Source: Desulfosporosinus sp. BRH_c37
GTDB taxonomy: Bacteria > Bacillota > Desulfitobacteriia > Desulfitobacteriales > Desulfitobacteriaceae
Direction of reading: 5' to 3'
NCBI GenBank assembly: GCA_001516045.1
Contig: LOEW01000150.1
Span: 1 to 50,935, forward strand
DNA: 50,935 nucleotides
The notes below the pieces were generated by a model. That model searched no databases. It was not told the DNA's origin and was given only the letters and a program-made list of their open reading frames with translations. The translations under genes were made by a program, and so were the position numbers. Shown one piece after another: positions 41,704 to 50,359 of this stretch. Position 1 is the stretch's first letter. The number at the start of each line of letters is the position of its first letter.

Positions 41704-42489
41704 CTAAACCACCTCACGTTCCCGATTTTTCCATATTCTCCAGCCCAGGAGTAACAGAGCAATCCCTACCGCCACCATACTACTCCATTGCGCCGCAGAC
41801 CAGTGGAATAAAAACCGTGGGCTATCCCCTCGAAGACTCTCCAAAAAGAATCTGGCTAGATTGTATAATACCATGTACATTAAAAAAATCATGCCAGATG
41901 GCCATTTTTTCAATTTCAAAATTACAAGAAGAGCAAAAATAATCACATCAACTTGCCCTTCCCACACTTCCGCAGGCCACAGTGGCTGGTTCCCAAATGT
42001 GTCACGAGCAATTGTACCAACAGGGTAGAGAATTCCATAATCTCCTCCTGTCGGTCCTCCAAATGCGTCGCCATTCATAAGATTTGCATCCCGTCCGATC
42101 GCCTGGGCTAGTATCAGCCCTGGGGCCGCTAAATCTGCTAATTCCCAGAAAGGTAATTTCTTGATCATTACGTAAATTCCGCCAACTAATAAAGCTCCGA
42201 CCACACCTCCTTGAATCGAAAGCCCACCATGCCAGATGGCAATAATTTCTCCTGGATTCTGGCGATAAAATGCCCAATCAAAAAAGAACACCTGCCAGAC
42301 ACGAGCACCTAACAAACCTGAAATAAGCAAAATGGGCGCTAAATCCATTATTGGTTCCAAATATTCCGATCGCCCTTCAACTTTGGCAAAATACAGTGTA
42401 ATGCCTATTCCTAGAATGAAGGCCAACGCGAATAGTGTTCCGTAGGCACGAATAGGAAAACTTCCGATAAAGAACCAGTACTGATGCAT
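41704..42489 (-). CDS. lgt: Prolipoprotein diacylglyceryl transferase
   Basis: Transfers diacylglycerol to the lipobox Cys of prelipoproteins in the cytoplasmic membrane. Seven membrane helices; the signature GRDANLMNGDAFGG (residues about 135-148) with IWHGGLSIQGG before it and YNLARFFLESLRGDSPR after it. 261 residues from ATG 42489, preceded by GAAGGAGGAAATA. Substrates include the PLD-like lipoprotein at 37.1 kb. Confidence 0.96.
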   Translation of the reverse strand: MHQYWFFIGSFPIRAYGTLFALAFILGIGITLYFAKVEGRSEYLEPIMDLAPILLISGLLGARVWQVFFFDWAFYRQNPGEIIAIWHGGLSIQGGVVGALLVGGIYVMIKKLPFWELADLAAPGLILAQAIGRDANLMNGDAFGGPTGGDYGILYPVGTIARDTFGNQPLWPAEVWEGQVDVIIFALLVILKLKKWPSGMIFLMYMVLYNLARFFLESLRGDSPRFLFHWSAAQWSSMVAVGIALLLLGWRIWKNREREVV

Positions 42490-42660
42490 TATTTCCTCCT
42501 TCACTAAAAAGAGACCAAGTCTCCAAATTTCTATCCAGTTTCTGGATATTCGTCATCTTCGTAATTTTATTATATCTTGAAAGAGAAAGTGTCTCAAGTG
42601 CTCATCCCCAACGTAACTGGTATTTAATAATTAATATACCCGTTTATACCCTAGAACATA

Positions 42661-42695
42661 ATAACAGATCCGATGTCAATCATCGGATCTGTTAT
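42661..42695 (-). terminator. Terminator hairpin after the small membrane gene
   Basis: 14-bp perfect stem ATAACAGATCCGAT - N7 - ATCGGATCTGTTAT. Confidence 0.8.
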
Positions 42696-42696
42696 A

Positions 42697-42894
42697 CTAT
42701 AACTTATTAAGTTTTGCAAAAAATCCATCGTGTTTACTAAGATCAGGTATCGCAACCTCACGTACTGTTTTCTTGGTTGGCTTCTGAACTGTTTGAAAAT
42801 ATTTGGAATGTTTCTTCTTAGCTGATCCCGCATCCGAAATCAATGTAACAACTAAAAAAGCAATTGCAATTAGGACCATTAATCCTTCTAACAT
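42697..42894 (-). CDS. Small single-pass membrane protein (65 aa)
   Basis: N-terminal membrane helix (LMVLIAIAFLVVTLIS, residues about 5-20), then a basic cytoplasmic tail (SAKKKHSKYF, KPTKKTVRE). ATG 42894 follows a minus-strand GGAGGTGTAGAAAA. Located 44 bp downstream of the FtsA-like gene and possibly co-transcribed, which would fit a cell-division or envelope role; no family recognised. Confidence 0.65.
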   Translation of the reverse strand: MLEGLMVLIAIAFLVVTLISDAGSAKKKHSKYFQTVQKPTKKTVREVAIPDLSKHDGFFAKLNKL

Positions 42895-42938
42895 TTTTCT
42901 ACACCTCCATTACTATTTTATGGCCTTCAGCTTGATTG

Positions 42939-45062
42939 TCAAGTGTTTTTATTCCAAGTCACAGACATACGATCACCCGGATGTAAAACCGTTGTAAATT
43001 CTGCAGGTTTACCATTGACGCTTAGTTTTAATGAAGCCCCTGGTTGAAACTCCGCCGGAAACTCGACATAAGGCAAAAGATCTGAAAGAATTGGCATTTT
43101 CTTATATCCCTCTACCCTTAGCTCCATTCCATCTATTAGGGGCTGGTCTTTCGATACCGGACGTCCATGAAACGAAATAAGCGTTTCCTGAGGAGGGTAT
43201 TCAACTTGAACCCCATTGACAGTGAAAATAATAGGCTTTGGCTCAAGCCTCAGCTCACCGACTGTGATCTGACTTGTGCGAACCTCTATTGAATCCCCTT
43301 CATGGATAATATGGCTACCGTCTACCTCACAACCATTGACTAATAGCTCATGGGTTAAGTCAACGGTCTTTATTTCCCCATTGATACTGAATTGAATCTC
43401 TTCATTTTTTTGCAGCTCATAGCCCATTTGTCGGCAAAGATTTTTCAAGTTATCATTCGGGAGGTACGTTATTTTATAACCGTCAAGAATTTGATCTGTC
43501 TCACAAGCCAATTGATGATTGACAAAAACTTGAGGGGAATAAACTTCTCGTTTTCCATTCCAGATAATCCATTTTGCCTCTAAGGTTGGTAATACATCTT
43601 TGAAACACACCTGAGCGTCTTCACCCGGTTCTCCGGCGACGAAGACAATGTCATCCCCAACTTTAAGTACTTGATCTAATTTACTGGGTTTGCCGTTGAC
43701 CGATAATTCTGCCGCACTTCCCATAGTCCCCTTAATGACCCGCATTTCACGATTTAATTCGAATGTTAAGGCCGCTCCCGGCTTACCAAAAAAAGAACGT
43801 GGCTGGACCCCAGCAGCTAGTAAAGCCTCTGCAACCGTCGCTAATTGTAATTCAAAGATCGAAACACGCGTATTATTCACCGTCACAGTGTAATACTGCA
43901 ATCCATTACCTTCTAGAGCGGCAATTCCAATCCCGATCGGGGTAATACTTTCCGGTCCCTTTATGCTTTTCTCTCCAAAAATCTCCCCTAACCGCTCTCT
44001 AACTTGAATACCTACTCTATTCTGAGGAATTCCCAGGGTCTCAGCTATCAGTTCGGAAAGCATGGGGGTTAAACTTCCTCCGCCAATAAGAATAACAGCT
44101 TGAGGAACGTCATTGTTGAGCTTCAGAATCTCTCTTGAAATATTCTCCGCTAACATCTTGACTACAGATTGAATGACCTTTATAACTTCATCTTTTTTGG
44201 CAACGACTTTAGCCCCGAGAAAGTCCTTGAAATTCAGTTCTTTTTTTGTATTTACATCGCGTTTTACTTTTTCTCCGACTTTGAAATCAAGTAAATAATG
44301 AGCACAAATCTCCTCAGTGACTGCATCTCCAGCCATTGGGACCATCCCATAGGCAAAAAAAGATCCATTCCGTGTCAAAGCAATATCCGCAGTTCCTGCC
44401 CCAATATCGACTAAAGCCAGATTAAGTCGCCTCATATTCGTCGGAATAGCAGCCTGGCCTGCAGCTATCGGTTCCAGCGTCAGACTGGTCATTTCAAGAC
44501 CTACTCGGCCCAATACGGCCACTAAGCCATCAACGACAGTCCGAGGTAAGAAGGTCGCAATAACGGAAACCTTAGCTACCTTCCCTCGTTGCCCAATCAA
44601 ACTGGAGATTTCCTCTCCCTCATTCCACCTTGCTATAGGGTTATATCCTACACAGTGATAGCTTTGCGAATCATCGTCTGTTGACGATTTCAGCTGACGA
44701 AGCGCTTGATGGACCGCTTCCATCTCTAAGGCTAATACATCTTCCCGTTCCCACCGTACCGGAAGTAGTTCCCTATGTTCCGCAACAGCCACTTCGGTTC
44801 GGAGTGCACGACCAGCTGCCGCCACGGCAACCTGTTTTAAGGGTACCCCTAAATTCTTTTCTATCTGTTCTTTAACCATTATAACCGCTCTGGCAACTTC
44901 TTCAACATCATGAACCTGTCCATCATACATGGCGCGCTGCCGATGTTCTGTTCGGGCGCTAGCCAAAATTTCATACCCTTGTTCTTTGTTTTTTATCATC
45001 ACAAGTCCCATGACCATACGGGTTCCAATATCTAAAGCAAAAATAGGTTCCACTTGTTTCAC
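42939..45062 (-). CDS. Long FtsA-like protein
   Basis: Actin-fold ATPase of the FtsA group. The N-terminal ~380 residues carry FALDIGTRMVMGLVM (phosphate 1), LALVDIGAGTADIALT (phosphate 2) and VILIGGGSLTPMLSELIAET (adenosine motif), plus an inserted SHS2-type 1C region (YHCVGYNPIARWNEGEEI). The final ~300 residues are extra: several short repeated beta units (for example LSVNGKPSKLDQVLKVGDDI and LSVNGKPAEFTTVLHPGDRM). At 707 residues it is far longer than FtsA (~420) and lacks an obvious membrane-targeting helix. A divergent FtsA paralogue typical of Clostridia; role in division unproven. Confidence 0.85.
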   Translation of the reverse strand: MKQVEPIFALDIGTRMVMGLVMIKNKEQGYEILASARTEHRQRAMYDGQVHDVEEVARAVIMVKEQIEKNLGVPLKQVAVAAAGRALRTEVAVAEHRELLPVRWEREDVLALEMEAVHQALRQLKSSTDDDSQSYHCVGYNPIARWNEGEEISSLIGQRGKVAKVSVIATFLPRTVVDGLVAVLGRVGLEMTSLTLEPIAAGQAAIPTNMRRLNLALVDIGAGTADIALTRNGSFFAYGMVPMAGDAVTEEICAHYLLDFKVGEKVKRDVNTKKELNFKDFLGAKVVAKKDEVIKVIQSVVKMLAENISREILKLNNDVPQAVILIGGGSLTPMLSELIAETLGIPQNRVGIQVRERLGEIFGEKSIKGPESITPIGIGIAALEGNGLQYYTVTVNNTRVSIFELQLATVAEALLAAGVQPRSFFGKPGAALTFELNREMRVIKGTMGSAAELSVNGKPSKLDQVLKVGDDIVFVAGEPGEDAQVCFKDVLPTLEAKWIIWNGKREVYSPQVFVNHQLACETDQILDGYKITYLPNDNLKNLCRQMGYELQKNEEIQFSINGEIKTVDLTHELLVNGCEVDGSHIIHEGDSIEVRTSQITVGELRLEPKPIIFTVNGVQVEYPPQETLISFHGRPVSKDQPLIDGMELRVEGYKKMPILSDLLPYVEFPAEFQPGASLKLSVNGKPAEFTTVLHPGDRMSVTWNKNT

Positions 45063-45108
45063 CTCTCTTTGAGTAAATTCGACCCTTTTAAGGTAAAATC
45101 CTTCTAGG

Positions 45109-45308
45109 GAGGAAGTTTCTTAGCCCGTTCAGGAGGAAGTGTCTTAGCACGTTCGCACACATTCCATCGCTATTCGCTTGTCGCTAAGGCTAAAACGCAA
45201 ACCTCTGGGTTGTTCTGCATGTAAACCAATGCGTTTCTTAACGCCTTATCGCCTGCGCTCATTGACGCGATTCCTCTCTTCGTGCTCTCTAAGCTAAGAA
45301 ACTTCCTC
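45109..45308. mobile_element. 200-bp inverted-repeat element
   Basis: A non-coding stretch bounded by a perfect 16-bp inverted repeat: GAGGAAGTTTCTTAGC (45109-45124) and GCTAAGAAACTTCCTC (45293-45308). The left end is tandemly doubled with a 24-bp period (45109-45132 and 45133-45156, three differences). No gene inside. Looks like a miniature transposable element. Confidence 0.55.
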
Positions 45309-45420
45309 TGGCTTGGGTCCTACGGGGGCTTGGAATGACGCAGTGGATTGTGGTGCTCTTGGCGTTTATTGACACAAATGCGCTTTTTAAGCTTTCATGG
45401 TACAGGGAGAACGGCTTCTC

Positions 45421-45735
45421 TCAGCTTAATCGCATCTCCTTATTTATAACCGTCTCTTCATCCTTAATTTTGTTCTCAACACTAGCAGAATGAATCAAAA
45501 GATTAGTTGAGGTTAAAATGTACGGACTGTGAGTTGTAATAAGAATTTTACTATCAGTTACATTAATAGCAAGAGCAATAAGTTCCATTATTTGCTTTTG
45601 GGTTTCAGGGAAAATATGGGCTTCTGGTTCTTCAATAACCAGGAATATTTTTCTGTTGTTTAAAATAATGTCAAAAAGTATAAGTAGACAGTAGCCCACA
45701 CATTGCAGGGTCATCATGTTCCTATAGCACTTCAT
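45421..45735 (-). pseudogene. C-terminal fragment of an AAA/ABC-like ATPase
   Basis: Residues 28-90 hold KIFLVIEEPEAHIFPETQKQ (Walker B with EEPEAH) and SKILITTHSPYIL (switch His), the closing part of an OLD/RecF-like ATPase. The Walker A and first ~200-300 residues are missing, so it cannot be active. It begins inside the stop codon of the DUF3786 gene (ATGA) with no ribosome binding site, so a deletion apparently joined the two genes. Confidence 0.7.
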
Positions 45736-46538
45736 GCCTTAATGTGCTTAGAAGTGATCTTTTGAAACATCATCAAGAGCCCAACGCAAAGCCTATAGAT
45801 TGAATCAATGTTGAGATTATCTTCAGCTGTCGTATCAAAAAAAACATTGAGCTTTGATTCTAGATCCTCTTGTGGTTTGGTGTAACAAATGAGCATGGGA
45901 ACCTTAGGTAGAGGTTTCAATACAAGCGAAATATCATAGGAGAATCTATTTTCCACTGGCTTTCCGCTAAAAATAAAAATTATGTCCTCAATAAGATCTG
46001 GATAGACATCTGTAAGTTGTTTTAAAGGTTTTTCAAACTTGTGTTCAAAATATGAATTCCATATCGTCTCATTACTAAGTTCCCTGAACGGAACCCATTT
46101 TCCAGAAGGATCATTTCCTGCACTGGAAATAATATAGTTAAGTAATGGTACCGTCACCCATTCATTGATATGACAGTCAGATATAATATTCCCCTTGGAG
46201 TCGACCGTGAAGTCCTTTCCAAGACACTTAATTATCAACTTATCGCCAGAAAGTGTAGCCCCCAATCGTTTCACTGATGCAGAAAGATCCATTGTAGCAA
46301 TTTCTTTTTTCAACGGCACGAGTATCAGCTTCAGTTGCTCTTCAGGAGTCGCTTGTCTGATAATTTTTCCATCAAATTCCTCAATGATTTGGCTCTCAAG
46401 GTGAGGGCATTCATCGAGTCGTTTTTGTCCCTTGATTACCTCAGCAGCAAACGCAAGACATGTTGCCACCCCACACAGTTTGCAATTTGATTTTGGGAGT
46501 AACTTGTAAAGTTCTAAAGGATTGTTGAGTTTTGACAT
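45732..46538 (-). CDS. Iron-sulfur/DUF3786 protein
   Basis: The N-terminal ~60 residues form a four-cysteine iron-sulfur domain (Cys19, Cys22, Cys27, Cys44) like the one at the N-terminus of the CO-dehydrogenase/acetyl-CoA-synthase gamma subunit. The rest, about 70-260, matches DUF3786 (VKRLGATLSGDKLIIKCLGK, then DFTVDSKGNI and HINEWVTVPLLNYI). 268 residues. Role unknown; members occur in anaerobes near redox and corrinoid genes. AAAGGGGTAATGCCAT precedes ATG 46538. Confidence 0.8.
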   Translation of the reverse strand: MSKLNNPLELYKLLPKSNCKLCGVATCLAFAAEVIKGQKRLDECPHLESQIIEEFDGKIIRQATPEEQLKLILVPLKKEIATMDLSASVKRLGATLSGDKLIIKCLGKDFTVDSKGNIISDCHINEWVTVPLLNYIISSAGNDPSGKWVPFRELSNETIWNSYFEHKFEKPLKQLTDVYPDLIEDIIFIFSGKPVENRFSYDISLVLKPLPKVPMLICYTKPQEDLESKLNVFFDTTAEDNLNIDSIYRLCVGLLMMFQKITSKHIKA

Positions 46539-46969
46539 ATGGCATTACCCCTTTCTGAAGAAAGGTAGCTTTAAGAGCAGCTACTACGCGATTTTTTCTT
46601 TGACATTACTCTCTCCAATATCTCTAGTTTCTTGTATCTATAATGCCATTACTCCGCCACCAAACGACCAGTTGCTATAAAATATTTTACGCGGAGATAG
46701 CCCATGATCACTATAAACTATACCATATTCTGGTGCTCACTCAAATTAATATGTTAAAATGAACACTTGGCAGCGAAAGAGGTAGAATCCCCACCAACGT
46801 CTCGATGTTCAACATTAGTTGAACGAGTTCACTCCTCCTTATCAGTACAAAGGTCTACTCACTTAAGCACTGAAAACTGGGCTATCCATTGCGGGATAGC
46901 CCTTAAATTTTAGCCTTAACGACTAGCTAATAGCAATGGAACGTATCGAACACGATAGTCTCCGGTGGT
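46539..46969. mobile_element. Non-coding stretch with dispersed-repeat copy 3
   Basis: No gene. The segment 46811-46842 (CTCGATGTTCAACATTAGTT then GAACGAGTTCAC) is the left end of copy 1 in inverted orientation with one mismatch. TCGAACACGATAGTCTC (46943-46959) is the exact reverse complement of the left edge of copy 2. Between them, GGGCTATCC-ATTGC-GGGATAGCCC (46879-46902) is a terminator-like hairpin. The element is interrupted or decayed. Confidence 0.5.
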
Positions 46970-47401
46970 TTATTTACCTATTAATTGACTTTCGACATTA
47001 TAAATAATCTCACAATCACAATTCCCGCCATTTTTTTTAAATATCTCTAATATTTCATTCATCTTCCCTCGACTGAACTGCATCTGAGTAAGAATTTGGT
47101 CGGTCAAGCGGAGGGTATGGTCGCATGTTAATCCTGAGAGTTTCTCATTCAATCTATAAAAAAACATTCTATGAAAAAGCAGGCTTAATAAATCGGAGTC
47201 CTTGTTTAAGCTTGCCTTCTGATCATTAAAAAGAGAATCATATTCTAAAGATAGCGTTTGTAATCCAGAGACAAGTCGTCGATTTACCTCTTCTTTAATT
47301 AATTTTTTGTCTTTTATAACCTCTATTTCAGGAGTAAGTTGTTCTCTCAGTTCTCTTCGTTTTTCTCTATTAGCCGTTCTTTTACCATTACCTAGTGACA
47401 T
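46970..47401 (-). CDS. DUF2695 family protein
   Basis: Read from ATG 47401 (143 aa), preceded by GGGGGCGATGTC. The C-terminal ~70 residues match DUF2695: CDHTLRLTDQIL and GGNCDCEIIYNVES with their conserved cysteines and histidine. The N-terminal part (MSLGNGKRTANREKRREL) is basic and helical. Function unknown. The stop codon abuts the dispersed repeat. Confidence 0.75.
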   Translation of the reverse strand: MSLGNGKRTANREKRRELREQLTPEIEVIKDKKLIKEEVNRRLVSGLQTLSLEYDSLFNDQKASLNKDSDLLSLLFHRMFFYRLNEKLSGLTCDHTLRLTDQILTQMQFSRGKMNEILEIFKKNGGNCDCEIIYNVESQLIGK

Positions 47402-47611
47402 GACATCGCCCCCAGCTTGAAATTCCACATTTTTCCTTCGGATCATCTTATCACAGGGACGGCCAAGGGGCAAGAAAAGGTGTCGGACGGATATCAAGAG
47501 ACTGACCATCAAGTTTCATGTGTTTTGGTTATAATAACTGCGATAGATGTCAATTCCCGCAAAAGGAAGACATTCTGCTTATAAAAAACCCAATACTAAA
47601 GGAGTAGCGGT

Positions 47612-48034
47612 ATGTTAAAGATCCTTGAAAAAAAGAAAACTATAGTAGTCCGTAACCGCCGTGTTCATATGGCCAATGAAAGGACCTTTCTGGCCTGGAT
47701 AAGAACAAGCATAGGAGTAATGGCATTTGGATTTGTTGTTGAGAGGTTTGCACTATTCATAAAACAAATGTCCTATCTCTTAGGTAATTCCAACATTATA
47801 AATGTGTTGCCTCCCTCACATGGGTATTCGGCCATCGCAGGAATTTTCCTTGTGGGTCTCGGGGCCTTAATGAATGTGCTTGCCTTTATCGGTTATAAGA
47901 AGGTGGAAAAGCAAATCGACGAGGACACCTATCAACACTCGTCGAAACTTAACCTACTTCTAACCATATCTGTCCTTGCTGTCGGAATCTTCCTTTTAAT
48001 ATATTTAATACAAAGTAAGTTAGTATCACTCTAA
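47612..48034 (+). CDS. DUF202 (YidH-like) membrane protein
   Basis: The 140-residue protein has the family signature HMANERTFLAWIRTSIGVMA followed by three membrane helices (about 33-55, 73-97, 115-136). Length is a little above usual. Function unknown. AAAGGAGTAGCGGT precedes ATG 47612. Confidence 0.88.
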   Translation: MLKILEKKKTIVVRNRRVHMANERTFLAWIRTSIGVMAFGFVVERFALFIKQMSYLLGNSNIINVLPPSHGYSAIAGIFLVGLGALMNVLAFIGYKKVEKQIDEDTYQHSSKLNLLLTISVLAVGIFLLIYLIQSKLVSL

Positions 48035-48066
48035 ATAAAGAAAACTTGCCTGGTGCCCACGACGAA

Positions 48067-48130
48067 GACACTGTCTTCGCACGGGTTAAACCTTCTTGCA
48101 GCACTGTCTTCGCACGAATTAGCCTTCTTG
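48067..48130. repeat. Two tandem 33-bp repeats
   Basis: CACTGTCTTCGCACG occurs at 48069-48083 and 48102-48116, each followed by a variant of GGTTAAACCTTCTTG. The first copy also forms GAAGAC-ACT-GTCTTC. Non-coding. Confidence 0.5.
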
Positions 48131-48152
48131 TTACCGCTGGTCATGACTCGAA

Positions 48153-48639
48153 CTATCCTACGCCGGTAGGCATTCCTTTCGGGATCACGGCTTCAGCGAT
48201 CACATATACAACTGGTACATCCATACGAGTGGCCGTTTCTTCAATCGAAAGTCCAGCGTTTATAAATCTCTTAACAACCATAATAATGTTTTCGCCTACT
48301 TCAATAATGTGCTTATCCAAATCATAGAAACGAACTACTCGCTGGCCCCACGAATGCTCAAAGAACGGATAATGCAATACCGCCTGTCAAAGTAACATTT
48401 GCCCCAAAATCAGCAACAACTTCTAACCCTAAAACGTCGTGATAAAACTGCATTGCTTTCTCTTTATAGAGAATTAACCGATTAATATAATTAGAATGCA
48501 ATTCCTTCAGACAAACGTATCCAGGTTCAATAACTTTCTCAAAATATGCTTTATTATTTGTTGCATTTAAATTAAATAAGTTTAATAACGATCCAAATAA
48601 TGCACTTGCTAAACGACCAGAACCAATTAAATCAGACAT
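48153..48639 (-). pseudogene. Broken glyoxalase/VOC-fold gene fused to an unknown N-terminus
   Basis: The minus strand carries two overlapping pieces. The first (48639-48358) begins MSDLIGSGRLASALFGSLLN, unrelated to VOC proteins, then turns into a VOC start (KAMQFYHDVLGLEVVADFGA). The second (48377-48153) supplies a VOC end: HSWGQRVVRFYDLDKHIIEV then NAGLSIEETATRMDVPV. The middle of the VOC domain is missing and the frame changes at the joint. A decayed gene shaped by at least one deletion and one fusion. Confidence 0.65.
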
Positions 48640-49140
48640 TATATTCTCCTTTTTCTAGCAATCATACTAATTCATGACATTCCATACAGATGGGAAATAA
48701 TCGTTTTCTTACGAATTTTATTCCACCACTAATTGCTTTTTTGATTTCTAATTATAACTTTAGTCGTACTTCTACAAGAATTCTTATATACATCGTTGTC
48801 GTAGAAGCAGATATTACTGTTACACTAATATTCGCATTTTAGACATACTCCTACTCCTACTCCTACTCCTTTACCAAATCTTCTTGCCTAACAGTTTATT
48901 GCTGATTAGGGCTTCCAGCTTCCACGGCCAGGATCTGTCGATCTGGGAATGAATAATCAGGTTACTCTTCAATTTGATATTCGTGAAATTTCGCTGCTTT
49001 CCTTCTAAAATAATCAAAGCATGTGGAAATTAATTCTAAAAAAACAAAGGACCCCTTTGCTGGAAAAGGCTCCTTAAGAGGAAATGTTCTGACGTATTCT
49101 AAGGTGAAGTCTCCCTTATTGTCAGATACATCAAAACAGT
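48640..49140. other. Non-coding stretch with a short tandem repeat
   Basis: About 500 bp without a supported gene. TACTCC is repeated in tandem around 48846-48870. GGCTCCTT, near 49064, and AAGGGGTCC, near 49050, are the only other structured bits. Confidence 0.4.
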
Positions 49141-49142
49141 AA

Positions 49143-49168
49143 AAAGCATAGCCAATGAGCTATGCTGA
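49143..49168 (-). terminator. Terminator of the XRE gene
   Basis: AGCATAGC-N6-GCTATGCT, followed by TTTTTAC on the minus strand. Confidence 0.75.
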
Positions 49169-49205
49169 CTGTGAAAACAGGCTGACAGTTTTTATCGCCA
49201 GCCCG

Positions 49206-49529
49206 CTATTTTGTCTCTTTGGCTTTTTTAAGTCCTTTAACAATAGCTTGAATATTGGTAAGCTGTTCTCCATCCAACGCCTGCAAATCTTCAATCAATT
49301 CGCGCTGCAGCGTTGGGTGAAGATTTCCGTCATCAAAAAATTCTTTGGGGGAGATACCAAAATATTCGCAGATGTAGAAGAACATCGTCATGGACGGCAA
49401 GCCCTTCCGATTTTCTATAGTGTTAATATATCCAGCGCTTTGACCGAGGGATAAACTCATATCCCTTGCCGATACGCCTTTCGCCATTCTTAACTGAGTA
49501 AGTCGCCTGCCGAAAAAATCGTTGCTCAT
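49206..49529 (-). CDS. XRE-family transcriptional regulator
   Basis: Residues about 7-65 form a Cro/CI helix-turn-helix (RLTQLRMAKGVSARDMSLSL then GQSAGYINTIENRKG); the C-terminal 40 residues are helical. 107 residues. Divergent from the receiver gene at 49.8 kb; likely autoregulated from the shared spacer. Target unknown. Confidence 0.85.
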   Translation of the reverse strand: MSNDFFGRRLTQLRMAKGVSARDMSLSLGQSAGYINTIENRKGLPSMTMFFYICEYFGISPKEFFDDGNLHPTLQRELIEDLQALDGEQLTNIQAIVKGLKKAKETK

Positions 49530-49806
49530 GCTTTATCACCGCCTGCATCTGATTATATCCCGTACATAAGGTAATTATGTCTAATTAGATCGTCAATTTG
49601 GATAGACATGTTTGTTTTAATACGATATAATTATCAATGTGTTCTATTTAACCAGACAAAATTATGATGCAGATCTCAGCCAGGCAGATTATGTGTCAGC
49701 ACAAAAACAAAATACCAACGGAAACATCCGTTATGATCGACCACTCTTCAGTAATTACCCCTACCTTTTTAGTTGTATCTAAATTGGCTTTTGGAGGAGA
49801 TGCATT
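49530..49806. other. Divergent spacer between XRE and receiver genes
   Basis: No gene. Contains the rightward promoter described at 49603 and a minus-strand TTGACG (49591-49596) that could be the -35 element of the XRE gene, so the two promoters nearly overlap. Confidence 0.45.
49603..49631 (+). promoter_or_regulatory. Rightward promoter upstream of the receiver gene
   Basis: -35 TAGACA (49603-49608) and -10 TATAAT (49626-49631), 17-bp spacing. About 175 bp before the receiver start. Confidence 0.55.
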
Positions 49807-50205
49807 TTGCTAACTATCGGCATTTGCGATGACAGGCCGTTGCCTCGCCAGTTATTAGAGGCGTTCATTCATTTATATGAAGAAGAAAAGGACCTTTTGT
49901 TTGATATTCACCAATTTGGCAGTGGTGAAGAACTTCTCGAAGAAGTTAATCAGCGCGGTATGATTTTTGACCTCCTGTTTCTTGACAATAGCATGAAAAA
50001 GCTGACCGGTCTCGAAACCGCCAAACAAATTCGGCAATCCGCTTCCATGTCAGTATGCAGCATCGTGTTTGTGACATCGGCCGATGATCACGATCAATTC
50101 AGGCAGGTCCAGCCTTTACATGTAGTATGCAAGCCAGGTACGAAAGAGATTATGGATGTAATTTTAGAAAGGGTACTGGTCAAAAAAGGATTATGGAGCG
50201 CTTGA
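49807..50205 (+). CDS. Stand-alone response-regulator receiver protein
   Basis: A CheY-like receiver domain with the acidic pair Asp8/Asp9, phospho-acceptor Asp60 (LLFLDNSMKK), Thr90 and Lys109 (VCKPG). The sequence is closest in style to the LytTR/AgrA receivers, but the protein stops at residue 132 with no LytTR output domain and no histidine kinase follows. Starts at TTG 49807, preceded by TTGGAGGAGATGCATT. It may be a truncated regulator or a genuine single-domain signalling protein. Confidence 0.85.
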   Translation: MLTIGICDDRPLPRQLLEAFIHLYEEEKDLLFDIHQFGSGEELLEEVNQRGMIFDLLFLDNSMKKLTGLETAKQIRQSASMSVCSIVFVTSADDHDQFRQVQPLHVVCKPGTKEIMDVILERVLVKKGLWSA

Positions 50206-50309
50206 TTGAAATTTTTATGACCGAACTGTTCAGAGCTAAGATTCATACAATATTATTACCGGTAATCAGGCAAAAGATGAGAGGGGGGCGAGGCCGCCGC
50301 AACTCCTGA
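50193..50309 (+). CDS. Possible 38-residue basic protein
   Basis: ATG 50193 follows AAAAAAGGATT and overlaps the receiver gene's end. The product begins MERLIEIFMTELFRAKIHTI, a hydrophobic helix, and ends in a Gly/Arg stretch. No family; the end coincides with a GC-rich hairpin, so this may be chance. Confidence 0.25.
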   Translation: MERLIEIFMTELFRAKIHTILLPVIRQKMRGGRGRRNS

Positions 50310-50342
50310 TTGCCTGCAGCCCGCCCCCGCTCTATATTTTTT
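50279..50342 (+). terminator. GC-rich terminator after the receiver gene
   Basis: A long imperfect stem between GAGAGGGGGGCG (from 50279) and CGCCCCCGCTC (to about 50331), then TATATTTTTTAT. Confidence 0.55.
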
Positions 50343-50359
50343 ATGCCGGCACTGCCCGC

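Noticed and set aside
48046..48327. 93-aa plus-strand frame
   Set aside because: Antisense to the VOC remnant and containing the tandem repeats; no coding signs.
48840..48875. Possible CRISPR array
   Set aside because: TACTCC repeats are a simple 6-bp tandem run without spacers.
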